Source: Tanypteryx hageni (Eukaryota; Arthropoda; Insecta; Odonata; Petaluridae). Taken from it: 64,000 bases of DNA. Shown here one piece after another: positions 32,660-44,560 of the stretch. The translations under genes were made by a program, and so were the position numbers. The DNA lies in the NCBI GenBank assembly GCA_028673005.1, contig CM054114.1:18847137-18911136 (forward strand), written 5' to 3'. The stretch's first letter is position 1. The number at the start of each line of letters is the position of its first letter. The notes under the pieces are model-generated. The model saw only the letters and a list, made by a program, of their open reading frames with translations. It was not told the DNA's origin and searched no databases.

Positions 32660-32960
32660 TTTTTCCTATTTAAAGCAAATATTTACACTAATTCTGTATG
32701 TATTTCACTTCTGCCTTAAAAAATTAAAAACTCCGTTCTTTCAGCTAAACAACTGTTCTTTTCCCGAATTCGTATCTCAATTTTAAGTAATTTTAAAATG
32801 CATTTTTAGAAAGCCTTGCACTGAATCCCATGCTTTTCTTATTGGTATTGAATGGAACATTGGGCTTAAAAACACCCCTTAAATATTTACATTTTTGCGA
32901 TTTTTGATTTTTCTCGTCGGTTGTCATCTGAAATAAGAATATATCCGAAATTACAGCCCC
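32660..32960 (-). repeat. Dispersed repeat R4, copy 2
   Basis: Inverted counterpart of 1000-1340, with the same block order (CCCGAATTCGT, CAATTTTAAGTAATTT, ATGCTTTTCTTAT, AAAAACACCCCTT). Confidence 0.6.
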
Positions 32961-33539
32961 GTAGCATTTATAGGGACTGAGATATAAATCGAAATAGATT
33001 TTAAAGAAATATTTATATAACAGAATAAGTTAAATAACAGTGTGTAATAAATTGATTGCCCACAGATGGACAGACAAAGTTATTTCATATGCACGTTTTA
33101 AAAAAAAATTAATTTGCTAAAACTTCTAGGCGAGAATATGATAGCTATAAAATGTGTATATTTTTCATTTTTAAGTAATAATAAACACAGATAAACAGGG
33201 GAATGGTGAATGCTCCGCAAGAGGCTTTTGGTAGCAACTACCTAAAGAGATAAATACGAGGAGAAATTCCCAAGTAAAGCTCGAAGGAAGAAGAACGTTG
33301 GATCGGACCGAATCGTGCGAATATAAAGATTTCCCGGGAGTGAAGCGCACCGAATTCTTAGGATCATGGTCCCATAAATCAAGCGTGACGGTTTTCTTTA
33401 AAAGATCAGCGGAGAAGCTACAGCTCATATGAAATACGGCGATCCTTTCGCGATACGGAAAAGACGCTTTCCCGAGAAGTAGTCTGCTAGGCAAAATTCC
33501 TTAACGTATAACCACATTTACCAAGCACTACAGTGTATG
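32961..33539. other. Non-coding stretch
   Basis: A minus-strand 107-codon open frame (33494-33171) has no recognised domain and no support from codon pattern or neighbours; left unannotated. Confidence 0.4.
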
Positions 33540-34690
33540 GGGAAAGGGTGAAACGGATGGGATATATTCTTATTTAGGTCGTTTACTGACCCAGGATGGA
33601 AAAAGTACGAAGTGGATCAGGACAAGTATAGCAAGGGCAAAGAAGGGGCTCATGGGATGATGAGAGACGTTGGCAGGAAGTCTGAACAAAGTCATAAGAA
33701 AATGGTTAGCCGTTAGTGGGAACTTTGATATGGAGAGTGGGATTAATGAGGCATAAGTTGCATATAGTAGGGGTCGGCAACATATGGTCCGCGGACCGTA
33801 TGCGGCTCCCGAGAAAAGCTTTCGCCGACCTGCGAAACTACTATGAAAATGTGATTGGTTAAATTTAACAGAAAATTCCGTGTTGTTTCAATAAAATTAT
33901 AGTTTCAAAATCTTTTCTGGCGCAGTTTTAATGCTAGTAAATTATTTAAGAGATTATTATTTATTTAGATTTTCGCTCATATGATACCAGAGATTATCTA
34001 GGCTACTTCGGATGTAAACACTCATCCAGCCCGCCGAAGCTTGAATGACTTCCAATGCGGCCCTCCGAAGCATTCAAAACTACTAATGTGGCCCACCATA
34101 CAGAAAAGGATGCCGATCGCTATCATATGAACAGTATGATATAGACAGAGAAAGAAGAAAGTCGAAGGTCTACCGAAAGGATACATTAAAAGCAGGATCT
34201 TAGTAAAGAGGATAACAGGGAAGAAAAGGGAAAGAAATATTAAATGGCTCAGATAAAGGCATTTTAAATGCGTTAATTAAAATTAGGATATGGAGTGAAT
34301 ATCAGCGTGAGGCATTGAAAATTAGGCGAGAAGATGTGATTAGATTGGAGCCGGTTGAGATTTGGGCATTGGGAGGACAGAGGAAATCACTCGGGCGGAG
34401 AGAATAAAATGAGAAAATTTTGAATACGGTATGGAAAGAGTGGAACTTAGAATAATAAGGGAACGACAGAAGAAATGGGTGGGTCAGAATTTGAAAGGAA
34501 ACGGTTTACTGAAAGAAGTCATAGAAGGCTAGGTGCTATGCAAAAGGTAGAATGATATGAGTAGGAAAGGAATGATGCAGATGTATTATAAAGAAAGGAA
34601 TTGTCATAAGGAGATGAAGTAAAAGTTCTTGGGAGATATGAAGTGATTTTGGTGAGCCTAAAACTTACTGAAAGGTTGAATGAATGTAAT
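33540..34690 (+). pseudogene. RTE-like RT C-terminal relic, interrupted by a hAT MITE
   Basis: Recognisable pieces: YSYLGRLLTQDGKSTKWIRTSIARAKKGLM near 33565-33660, NKVIRKWLAVSGNFD near 33690-33730, a decayed middle, and IIRERQKKWVGQNLKGNGLLKEVIEG near 34450-34530. The order (YLG block, then the WVG-LKG basic tail) is that of the RTE C-terminal domain. Multiple stops. A different RTE lineage from copies C-E, judged by the sequence. Confidence 0.55.
33768..34122. mobile_element. hAT-type MITE, 355 bp
   Basis: Ends TAGGGGTCGGCAAC and, inverted, TAGCGATCGGCATC. Flanks GCATATAG and TCATATGA share CATAT, consistent with an 8-bp duplication that has decayed. Interior has GTCCGCGGACC and TGGCCC runs typical of such MITEs. 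Confidence 0.7.
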
Positions 34691-35464
34691 GATTCCTAAA
34701 TAGGGGTAACTTAATCATTATGAATTTCAGTAGCCAACATCTATAATTTATATATAGAAATTGACGATTGAATGGAACTGTAGAACCACACTCATTCATG
34801 CAAGAAACCTTTTAAACGATGTGTTTAATGGATTATTTTTTTAAATTATTGGTAGTATGTAAAAATACAGCTATACATTTTAATAACACTAAAAATTGCT
34901 TACCAGCAACGACGGCTAACCGTGTACGAAGTTGTGGGTGTCACGCAGTAGAGGTTACTTTCATTTAGCAAACGGCACGCCCATCATAAAGATTTCAACG
35001 TCAAGGAGGGAAGGCCCACGATTTTGTCACTGTGGGGTCATTTTCCCCGTAGGAATAAAATGAGTTTATATTCGAGCGATATCTCGAAATTTTTATGAAA
35101 GCAGGATAATATGAATTTTTGTATAAAAACGGATTAGTATATATTTTTTCTTTCTCGTTTCAATTTGATGTTAGCGTTGTCGCATTATAATTTAAATATT
35201 TTAAGAATGGCTCCATTGAACTATATCTGGCGTGAATTTTTATTTTAGGAGTTGGAAATTAAAATTTATAAAAATACGTTTGTATAGCGATTATAAACCA
35301 ATCTATTTGTGATCTATGGCATTATCGCTTGAAATGTCAATTAACGTTTTATTTACATCGATATTTGAAATCTATATCTATATAATTAATTTCGTAACGA
35401 GTGTTGATCTTTGAACGTTGAGCGTTGAGTGTTGTTTGCTACCTGAAAAACGAAAGCTGCCTTT
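34691..35464. other. Non-coding stretch
   Basis: No gene or clear repeat. Confidence 0.45.
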
Positions 35465-36165
35465 TATCTCAGTGGTTTCCGATCTTTTCTCATCCTCGCC
35501 GACCCTTTTTAGCCCGAGAACACCAAGTTGAGAACCACTGCTCCATCTCAAAGTCTATCTCCACCCCTCTTTCGGGCCCTCTCAATGCGGGTAAATGCAC
35601 AAATTACATTGGGACGTTTCGATCACGACCCTTTCCCGAGTTGGACTTCCCAACCTTTTCGCTACCGCGGACCCTTTTTAGTCAGAGGACCCCAAGATGA
35701 GAACCGCTGCTTTATCTCAAGGTCTGTATCCGCCCCTCTTTTGCGTTGTCTTAATGCAGGTAAATGTACGAATTACACAGACCTTTTGATATTTTTAACA
35801 TGGTTTACCGACTCGCAGTGCAACCTCGGTCGTGTCCCTTTCCCGAGTTGGGCTCCCAAACATTTTCGCCACCGCGGACCGCTTTTAGTAGGAGAACTCC
35901 AAGTTGGGAACCTCTGCTCTATCTTAAGGGCTATCTCAGGCCCTCCTTTGGACGGTCTTAATGTGGGTAAATGCAAGATTTACATTGTAACCTTTTGAAA
36001 ATTTGAACAGCTTACGGCTTCCCAGTACTACCTCAGTCTGGTCCCTTTCTCGAAGTTTGCTTCCAAACATTTTCGCCGCCACCGACCCCTCATAGACCGG
36101 GAACCTTATGTTGGGAATCGCTGCTCTACCTCAAGTCATATCTCCGCCCTTCTTCCACCTCTCTC
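35465..36165 (+). repeat. Tandem array of four hAT-end-like units, 170-210 bp each
   Basis: Each unit has CCCAACCTTTTCGC-like, a CCGCGGACCCTTTTTAG-like block, CAAGTTGAGAACC.CTGCT, then ATCTCAAGGTCTATCTCC. The blocks occur near 35503, 35670, 35875 and 36083. The CAGTGGTT...AACCACTG ends of unit 1 resemble hAT termini. A 156-codon frame across the array (35528-35998) is a product of the repetition, not a gene. Confidence 0.75.
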
Positions 36166-36290
36166 TCCTCTCTCCCCCTCTGTTAATACGCGGCCACATG
36201 AAAAGTGAAATAAATAAAACGTCAAATAATAGAATTGATTATTATTTTAAAATACATACAAATAATAAAAAATTAAAAGATTAACACATA

Positions 36291-37081
36291 CAATAGAACC
36301 TCGATTTTCTGTCAGAATTTGAGACCATGAGGATGACTTTAGAAATAGACGGATAATTGAGTGAGTGAGAGATAGATAGATAGATAGAACATCGGTTCGG
36401 TTGGATCACCATTCAGTTCTTCTTTCATAGCAAGGGCCTTCTGTGTTATTAATGGCCCTGTTAGAGGGATTCCTTTACTCCGTTGGTGATCGAAACACCG
36501 AAACATTGCGATATCAAGTTGGTTGAGTGGCACATTTCATCGTTATCCTTCGAGTTACAATTCTATAGTTCACTTCCATTTTGCTTACCAAGTCCTCAAT
36601 TTTGTCACCATCCCGCTACAAATCTATAATGGTAGTTCTTGCAACACAGTAAATTTCTGTTAAACTGGAAGCACTTTCGCCTTATCTTAAACATCGAAGA
36701 ATTTCGAACTTTTTATTAAGTCAAAAAGATACGCCTCTCCGTTTTACTGCAATTTTATGTAGGGCATATGAATTTACCACACACGTTGATCAATCAAAAC
36801 TATCAGAATTTTTAAATGACTAATTTTCCGTCGTTTGTGTGTGTGAAAACGCGTGGTGTTGATTCCGAGAATCATTAGCGAGAAGTGAACATGAATTTTT
36901 TCTAGGAATGGCTGAAATAATGTCATATACAAGTAAACATTACATAACAGAAATTTTACATTGACGAATGTAGTTCTTAGAACTATGAATATATGTTCAA
37001 ACTTTGAAACAAAAATCTAGCGTGGTGACGGTTAACAGTAAGTAAAGAATAAAAGGGTGGCAGATAATCGAGGTTCTACTC
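36291..37081 (-). mobile_element. Tigger/pogo-type element, about 790 bp
   Basis: Left end CAATAGAACCTCGATTTTCTG, right end inverted GAGTAGAACCTCGATTATCTG, each next to TA (36289-36290 and 37082-37083). It carries part of a transposase on the minus strand. Internally deleted: the DDE catalytic domain is missing. Confidence 0.8.
36375..36760 (-). pseudogene. Tigger/jerky-type transposase, N-terminal DNA-binding part
   Basis: Minus-strand fragments: LNKKFEILRCL then GESASSLTEIYCVARTTIIDL, followed by DGDKIEDLVSKMEVN (the psq-type helix-turn-helix), and in a shifted frame FRCFDHQRSKGIPLTGPLITQKALAMKEELNGDP, the CENP-B-type helix-turn-helix. Stops and a frameshift between the two make it inactive. 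The order is that of Tigger and CENPB-like transposases. Confidence 0.8.
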
Positions 37082-37706
37082 TATACAGAGTGTAGGAAAA
37101 ATGGCGCACTCTAACAACGTGGACGGGTAAAAAACCTCAAAACTAAGCAAAATGTATAAGTAACAAATTCTCTAGAATGAATAGGTACCGAGATATCATG
37201 GTAAGAAGGAACTGTCAATTGGGGCAAGCATGTAATCATGCTGTGAGAGGACCAAGGATCACAAGGCGCCAAGTAAGGCACAGAAAAGACAAAGATAGCT
37301 CATTGCAATACCACGGACGATAGTGATCAACACTCAGCGTGCTGTATGCAGGCCTACTGTCATACTGTGCAGTCGTTCCATAGCAATACGCTGTCAACAC
37401 GGAAAGGGAAATGATATGGACTACACGTTACACGAATACCATGATATTTACTTGATCCATGGTGCGTTTGGTAAACGGGTCTACGCTGCCGTCAGGACTT
37501 AGGCAGAAAGGTATCCAGCACGCCGCTATCCAGACAAAAATGTGTTTTTCCGGCTGGACCAGCGAATGAAAGAGACTGGCAACGTCCTACCATATCTCGG
37601 TATCTATTCATTCTAGAGAATTTGTTCCTCATACATTTTGCTTAGTTATTAGGTTTTCTACCCGTCCCCATTGTTAGTGTGCGCAATTTTTCCCACACCG
37701 TGTATA
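37082..37706. mobile_element. Mariner-like element with DUF4817-type remnant
   Basis: Imperfect inverted ends of about 120 bp: TATACAGAGTGTAGGAAAAA and, inverted, TATACACGGTGTGGGAAAAA. It begins on the TA that also bounds the Tigger element. The interior keeps one N-terminal transposase domain, so it is a deletion derivative. Confidence 0.75.
37425..37606 (+). pseudogene. DUF4817-type HTH domain fragment
   Basis: One frame reads EYHDIYLIHGAFGKRVYAAV, a stop, then AERYPARRYPDKNVFFRLDQRMKETGNVLP. This matches the 'IYG...AARLY.ERYP.RR.P....F..L..RLRETG' pattern of the N-terminal domain of insect transposases annotated DUF4817. One in-frame stop; the catalytic domain is absent. Confidence 0.75.
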
Positions 37707-39326
37707 ACTAACTTTTATTGATTTCTTTGCAAGCAAAGCTGCAACGGACATCATAGTTAAATATTTACGATGGTATTATTTCAATGAAGGAATTACAGCG
37801 ATTCCTTTCAGGCAATTCAACATTAGGATATGATCAGTTAAACTTTTAATTGGTTTAATTTTAATTTATAGTGATTGTAATAATATCCTTCACGTCCGCT
37901 TAAGTAAACCATTGATAAGAATGATTATTATTAAGAATTATTTATGGTGAAATCTCAAACAATCTACTTTTTTTACTATCTATGATATTAAAATGGTTTG
38001 TTTTATTACAGATCTATATTAGCTATTTGTTTATTTATGCTACCATGCAAAATTCACTCTTGGCAACGATTTGTGTGATTAGCAGTTTAAATACGAATAT
38101 TGTGCATTAAAATATCGCATACTCGGTCAGACAACGAAGTTCATATTTATAGTGGAAAACCGTAAACCCATCTCCAATACAGTGCAACAATTAATTTGAA
38201 TCGAAAAAACTTGATTTCATCCTTATTTAATAGCATTTAGAAAATTAAATACCTTTGGATATACATATTTCATTAAAGCTTGCCAACCTTAGCATAGTTA
38301 TCGACAAGTTGAAAATTTTCAAACGTACACGCTTGGCTTATTAACACTTCTACAAACTACACGCAGTTAAGCATTTTTGTACACTTTAAAATATTATTAG
38401 ATGATTAAGTGTATTATTGATATAAATTTTATGTTGAATTCGATTTTCTTACATTTTTATCCACAAAAGACATCCATATATATATGTTTCCATGAGAAAA
38501 TATCAAGAAAGATTGTTTTGGTGAATAATTTTAAGTTTCAGTAGTTGCCAGTATTCGTCAAATAAAATATATATTTTTCTATTCACAAAAGATAATAGTA
38601 TGTCTTCATTGTAAACTGCAAGTCTTTCCCGATTTTATTTTGTAACGTTGGAAATAAACGATTTTAATTCGTATTCCTTTCATCGTAGAAATTCGTCACA
38701 GCTATTACTATAATAAAATCCTAGATGTGTTTGAGTATAACGCTGACGTCATCAATGGCACATTTTAACGCGTTTTTAACAAACTTCCCGGTTAGGAGGA
38801 TGGTTTCAATTTCGCAAGAATGTTTGATTCATAAAGGAAAATTAAATTTATAGAACCGAAAAAAGACTCGGGTTCGACTCCAGGAGGGCGATTTCAATTT
38901 CCCGTAGGATAACACGTAAAAGGCGACTTTTTAAAGCGAAGGCTTTTTTTTCTTTTGGAAATTGAAATTAGAAAGAAATGACTTACGCTCTTCGATTATG
39001 AACTATATTTTAGGAAAATTAATGAAGTGTTTTATTCTATTAATCTTTTTTCGCCTACTGTTCTAAATCTCTCATAATAAAAATTTAAAGCACATATTTT
39101 GGGAAAATATCGGCTTTTAAACGGGATGTTACCTTGCCGACCACGTCATTGTTAAACTTCGAGAATCAATTGTTTTCTCAACCCGCATACGTGTAATATA
39201 TACGAATGCATAGATTGCCTTAAATTATCCTACGATTTTTCGCCAAATTACGTAATCCTGATGGGACAGATTTAGTTTGGATTATTTTGCTTATCTATAA
39301 AAAATATAAATGACTATATAGATGTA
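37707..39326. other. Non-coding AT-rich stretch
   Basis: No gene or repeat recognised. Confidence 0.5.
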
Positions 39327-39508
39327 GAGTAAGAGAGAGGGGGATGTGGTGAGGGAGATAGGAAGGAAGAGATAGAATGGAAGGCACATACATAGAGAGT
39401 ATGTGAGGTGGGAGAAAAGAGAGGCAGAGAGAGGGAGGGAGAGACAGAGGAAGAGAGAGAAAGGGGAGGAAAGAGAGGGAGAGAGGGACGGTGAGAAGGA
39501 GGGTGGGA
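39327..39508. repeat. Purine-rich (GAGAGG)n-like tract
   Basis: About 180 bp with almost no pyrimidines on the plus strand. Confidence 0.9.
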
Positions 39509-39689
39509 ATATTGTTATTTATTTATTATTATTATTTCATTTTTAATAAGGGGCTCATAATTGGAGAAAACAAGAAGAAAAAATTCTCCCGAAACCTTAT
39601 TTTGGCAAATTTTATGCCAGCTCTTTCTCAGTAATTACAGAGGTTATTATTATTCATTTCCATATCCTCCCGTCATATGAAGGGCAATA

Positions 39690-39762
39690 CACATCTACAT
39701 CTACAGTTTACCCTGCAAGCCACCGCAAGGGTGTGTGGCAGGGGGTGCATTAACACCAAGGG
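39690..39762 (-). mobile_element. 3' end of a second CR1/L2-type LINE copy
   Basis: ACATCTACATCTACA, TTTACCCTGCAAGCCACC, GGCAGGGGGTGC: the same tail and stem-loop as 3850-3920, here as a roughly 70-bp severely 5'-truncated insertion. Confidence 0.75.
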
Positions 39763-40301
39763 GAAAACTCCAAAATGAGAGTTCAAATGAATGTCATTTC
39801 GTTGCTATGGTATTGTTTATTGAAAAGGAAAAAAAATTATTACAGTAAGACCTCACTGTACTTCTTAGATGCCTCCATGAAAATTGCGACGCATAACGAA
39901 AATAATTTTCCCATAGACATAATTATAAAAATGTGGGTTAGGTTCCTGGCGTATATCTTGTGAATCATTTGTACCGTGTTCTTCCCAAACATTACATTTA
40001 GATACTATGCATATGACATACTACCCAAGTTGAACGATCAAAACGAAATAAACCCAATTTATGCATGTAAAAACACTCACCTGGGACAATTCTCAAATTG
40101 ACGCTATTACATGACACTGCGACATACAGGGCAGCAAACTGGTAATTTTTCCGTCGTTTCCAAACCGCCAGCTGTGGTAGAGCTGCAGACGCGTTTTTAT
40201 AGTGGTATCCCCTTTAGGCATTAATTCACTGTTTATTTCAATTATTTAACATAAGTAATAACGAGCTCACAACACTTGATTTTAAGACAGCGCGCGGCCT
40301 G
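39763..40301. other. Non-coding stretch
   Basis: Includes CAGTAAGACCTCACTG near 39845, which loosely resembles a Tigger-type end. No gene. Confidence 0.4.
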
Positions 40302-40768
40302 CGTTCCGCAAAAAACGCTTATTTTCTGTTATACTATCGCATTAGTAAAGAAACTGCAAGGAAATGTTTTTCTCTATAAGTTTGTTTACGTACAGTTTCG
40401 CCGTAGATTTGACCGTTTCCGAGTTATTCGCGAAAGGCCAGTCGCGGGTCCTGCTCCGGCGGCAATTTTGGCGCCATAGGGGCCAACGTGTACACGACAG
40501 GCATATCAACTTTTGATATGTTAGTTAAGTTGCCCTAATAAACAAATGTGCCAAATTTCAAAATTGATGAATTATTTCCCCTAACCGTCAAAAAAGTGTC
40601 TAATTTGACTGGTCGTTCCGCAAACAACGCTCATTTTCTGCTATACCATCGCAGTAGCAAATAAACTGCAAAGAGCCTTTCTTGTAGGAAATCTTATTTT
40701 CTACATCTTTGTTGATGTATAGTTTTGCCGTAGATTTGATCGTTTCCAAGTTATTCGCGAAAGGCCAG
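40302..40768 (+). repeat. Direct repeats of 140-155 bp around a 172-bp middle (TRIM-like)
   Basis: 40302-40441 and 40614-40768 share CGTTCCGCAAA, TTTTCTG.TATAC.ATCGCA, AAACTGCAA, TTTGCCGTAGATTTGA-type and TTATTCGCGAAAGGCCAG blocks. The arrangement resembles a small element with terminal direct repeats, or simple duplication of one repeat unit. RTE copy C starts right after the second unit. Confidence 0.7.
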
Positions 40769-42355
40769 AATGGGAAGTATCAGAAACAAAATATGTAACA
40801 CAGGTATGGAAAGAATAACTATAAAGCAAGCAGGCAGGATCAGCTAAAATAGAACTGAAAGATGAGGAAAACATTGAAGAAGCCAACTTAGGACCAAGTA
40901 TTATGGAGAGCGAAGTAGAAAAAGCGATAGTGGAACTAAAGAAAAGGAAAGCCACAGGCAGCGATGGAATACCGGCAGTGGTACTTAAAGTCATGGGATC
41001 AGATGGACTAATAGCGATCACGAAATTAATTAATAAGATTTACGACTCGGGAGAGTGATCTCAGGATTTTCTAGAAGTAACAATGATCCCTCAAAAGAAG
41101 AAGCCAAAGGCAATGCAGTGTAATGACTACAGAACGATAAGCCTTCTGTCACACACTTCGAAGATCTTCACGAGGATTCTTAATTAGAGGCTGGAGAACA
41201 CAGCAGAAGAAATGCTAGGGGAAGGTCAGTTTTGTTTCAGAAAAGGACAAGGAACTAGAGATGCTATAGGGGTAGTTAGAATCATATCAGTAATGGGAAT
41301 AGAGTACAGTGAAGATATCTGCGTATGTTTCGTAGACTGGCTGAAGGCCTTTGATAGAGTAAATTGGGTAAAGTTGATGAAGATATTAAAGGAATCTATA
41401 TCTGAATCAAGTTGTAAAGGTCAGGTTGGAGAATGCGGACACCTGCGGCGTAAATATCGGTAGAGTAAGACAAGGCTGTTGCCTTTCGCCGACCCTATTC
41501 AGTATTTGTGGAGAAAGTCTAATGCAAGAGACCTTAGATGGCACAGGGAATTTCAAAATTGGAGGAAGGATTATAAGGAGAGTAAAATACGCGGATGATC
41601 AAATACTTCTAGAAATAAAGGAAGAGGAACTCCAGAAAATAATAAATAGACTAGTAATAACAGGTAGAAAATACGGTATGGAAATAAACACAGGAAACTC
41701 CAAGGCCAATTGAATATCGGGAAAAGAAGAGAGTATGAACATAGGTATTGGATAAAAGCCTTTGGAACAAGTTTCAGACTATAAATACCTTGAAAGCAGC
41801 ATAACAAGGAAAGGAAAATGCACGGATGAGATCAGAACTAGAATAGGAAAATCAAAAGCGGCTTTTAGAAGAAAGGAACACCTACTTACGGGGAATATAA
41901 GGGAAGATATCCACAAGAAGTTGATAAAATGCTATTTATGTAGTATGGATTTGTACGGTGCAGAAACGTCGACCCTAAGGAAAAATGAAATAAAATACTT
42001 GGAGAGCTTTGAAATGTGGACTTGGAGGAGAATGCTCAAGATAAAATGGACAGATAGGATGAAAAACGATGAAGCGCTACGAAGAGTAGGAGACAGACTG
42101 TAAGAAAGAGGAGGGCAAACTGGGTTGGACATTATCTGAGGATAGTGAGAGTATGTTTAGAGATGTGTTAGAAGGAAAACTAGATGGAAAATGGGAACGA
42201 GATAGGAAAAGGTTTCAGCTGATAAACGATTTGAAAGGGAAAGAGAGTTATCAAGATATGAAGAGGATAGCGGAAAATAGAAATATATGGAGAACCAACT
42301 TTTACCACGAATAATCACGGACCTGTCTACCGACAGATTACCAATGATGATGATC
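40769..42355 (+). pseudogene. RTE copy C, 5'-truncated, decayed
   Basis: From 40769: EEANLGPSIMESEVEKAIVELKKRKATGSDGIPAV, ITKLINKIYDSGE-stop, NDYRTISLLSHTSKI, FCFRKGQGTRDAIGVV, FVDWLKAFDRVNW, RQGCCLSPTLF, VKYADDQILL, (frameshift) YKYLESSITRKGKC, LYGAETSTLRKN, WTWRRMLKIKWTD, and decayed C-terminus. Key breaks: TGA near 41056, TAG near 41188, a deletion near 41395 and a frameshift near 41715. It ends with a hairpin (42323-42336) and an ATGATGATGA tail. Endonuclease missing. Confidence 0.85.
42323..42336 (+). other. RTE copy C 3' hairpin
   Basis: CTGTC-TACC-GACAG; the stem is intact while the loop has lost the UNCG consensus. Confidence 0.7.
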
Positions 42356-43339
42356 TAATGAACTTATTCAAGTTACCACACTCGTAATAAAAATAAGCCT
42401 CATCATAACGTACTTAAATTGGAGCCGTGCCACTTGTAGTTACTGCCTTCCCACGCATACGACATTCCACTCATTCAACTGGTTTCATGGGTCTCGTAAT
42501 ATCCTACCCTCAAACGTCAGACTTGAAAAAATCTTTTCTGTACTTTATATCCACAGGATGCACACACGCAAAACAACATGTTCTCTTGCTTGAGTTTTTT
42601 TTTCGGCAGAATAAGTTTTGAAAGTTAGAACATTGCTAACTAAACATGGGAAACAATGGTTACTGCATTTCATAGCATTAATGACTATCAGGACCGTACT
42701 TTGTATACAATAAAAACACTGCACTTCTGCATAATATTTCAGGAAAAAAATCGGAGCAAGTTAGGATACGTGCAATACAGTGAAGTTAGAGACTAAACAG
42801 CTCTCGTTTTCTGCGTTATTTTTCCGCTTACATATAATGTTCTCGTTCTATCGAGGTTGCATTGTGTAAGCGAAACGACGCAAAAGGATGGGACTTAGGG
42901 TAGGGGGATCGCTGTTATTTGAATAATTTTTCTTTCACATTTGTCTTACGCATCAAAATAGTAAGGCCGCGCGATGAATATCAAGGTAGAATATCCGATT
43001 GCATTCTGTTGCCTTGATGGAATATTCATCCAGCCGTGGGTGTGTAAGCACCCGACCGCAGACGTTAATGAAGGCAGGTAGCTGAAACGGTTTCCGAAGC
43101 CAGTATGAGATGGAATTAAGCACCATGGTAAGGAGGTGGATCGATACCAATTTCCTTGATTATCTCGTCAAAAGAATACACGTATTTGAAGGCATTTCAT
43201 TTCAGGAGTTGAGATTGAAGAAACATTCTCACATTTAAAAAAAAATTACTATTAAATACACACGTATATGTGTTTAAGAAAATGTATTTAAAGTTGTTTT
43301 CTTCAGCTGTCATAAATGCAAGTATAGGCGAAAGCAGGT
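42356..43339. other. Non-coding stretch
   Basis: No gene. 42960-43110 is more GC-rich than its surroundings but has no recognised content. Confidence 0.45.
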
Positions 43340-43604
43340 CTCTTTACTAGTGCTTGTCATCCCGGGATCCCGCTTTTCCGAGATCCTTGAGGTAAAATGT
43401 TTTTCCCGTTTCCCGAGAAATCAATTTATATTATTATTATTATTTATAATAAAGACAATTTTACTCTATAGCATTTATCGTCCATGCGATTCCTAAAGGG
43501 ACCAGTAAGACTTTGTTTTTGAGTAGCTTAGTTTCACTTCTACTGCAATAACAAGGAAGAAATTTATATAGAGCACTCACAAATACTTGCATTCTTGTGG
43601 GAAT

Positions 43605-43815
43605 ATATACAGTGAAACTCAATTTTACGTCCTCCGATTTTACGTTTTCCTTGAAGTTACGCATTTTTCTTTCAGTCCCGGTGTTTGGTCCATAAGAACA
43701 ATGATAAATTTTAACGGATTTTACGTTTCGCGATTTTGCGCTTTCCTCGAATTTACGACAGGAATTTCATGCCCGGATAATATGTAAATGGCCCCGATTT
43801 TACGTTTATAGTATT
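43605..43815 (+). repeat. GATTTTACG-rich repeat
   Basis: CAGTGAAACTCAATTTTACG opens a stretch with several CGATTTTACG or GGATTTTACG motifs at irregular spacing. The opening resembles a Tigger-type end. Confidence 0.5.
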
Positions 43816-44560
43816 CCCAATTACAATTCAAGTGAATCATTTTCCATGTTCTCTATTTAAAAAACTATATTGGTGTATTCCATATTCAAAAATCATTTAG
43901 ACGCAAACAAAAACGGCTGAAGACCACTGCGCTATAGAATGTGAGTTGACATTGTATAAAGATTGTCTCCCAAACTGAGCATATTTTGACAAACTGTTTG
44001 GGGTATCAAAGTCCACGTTTTTCTCATGACTGCAGCTGGTCTTTTCATAACCAAAATATGCACATCACTGAGCGATCATAGTGTGAACACATTGTTTTCT
44101 TAAAAGTTAGTATAAATCAATTACTAATAAAAAATAAGAATTAGAACACTGTTGTCGATATGATTTTGTATTTATGTGAGAAATGTATGCCAATGGTAGA
44201 GATGTTTCAATTCATATTTTATTTTACATACTGTGTGTATTGGTAACTATATTTTTATAATCAATATGATAGACAAATTTCAGGTCAATAAATAAATGCT
44301 AATTTAAATTATTTTTTATTTTATTCAAGTAATCCATATTTGTAAATGATTTTAACAAATTTCTTCGAAGTTCTCAGAGTCCCGGGATCGATTAAAAACC
44401 GGGACACGCAAGCACTATTTAAACATCGATATGTAAGCGTTTTGTGTAATCCGAGGTTCAAATACATACAATGGAGTAATTTTCTACTAAAACATTTAAT
44501 AACCAGAATGAATACATAAAAATCCTAAGCTAGGGTATAATTATTGAATAAGATTCACCT

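Noticed and set aside
33171..33494. 107-codon minus-strand open frame
   Set aside because: No recognisable family and no supporting context; kept as unannotated.
33540..34690. Active RTE gene
   Set aside because: Many stops and a hAT MITE insertion; only scattered RT C-terminal motifs remain.
35528..35998. 156-codon open frame with internal repeats
   Set aside because: Spans the tandem hAT-end-like array; repetition explains both the length and the similarity between its parts.
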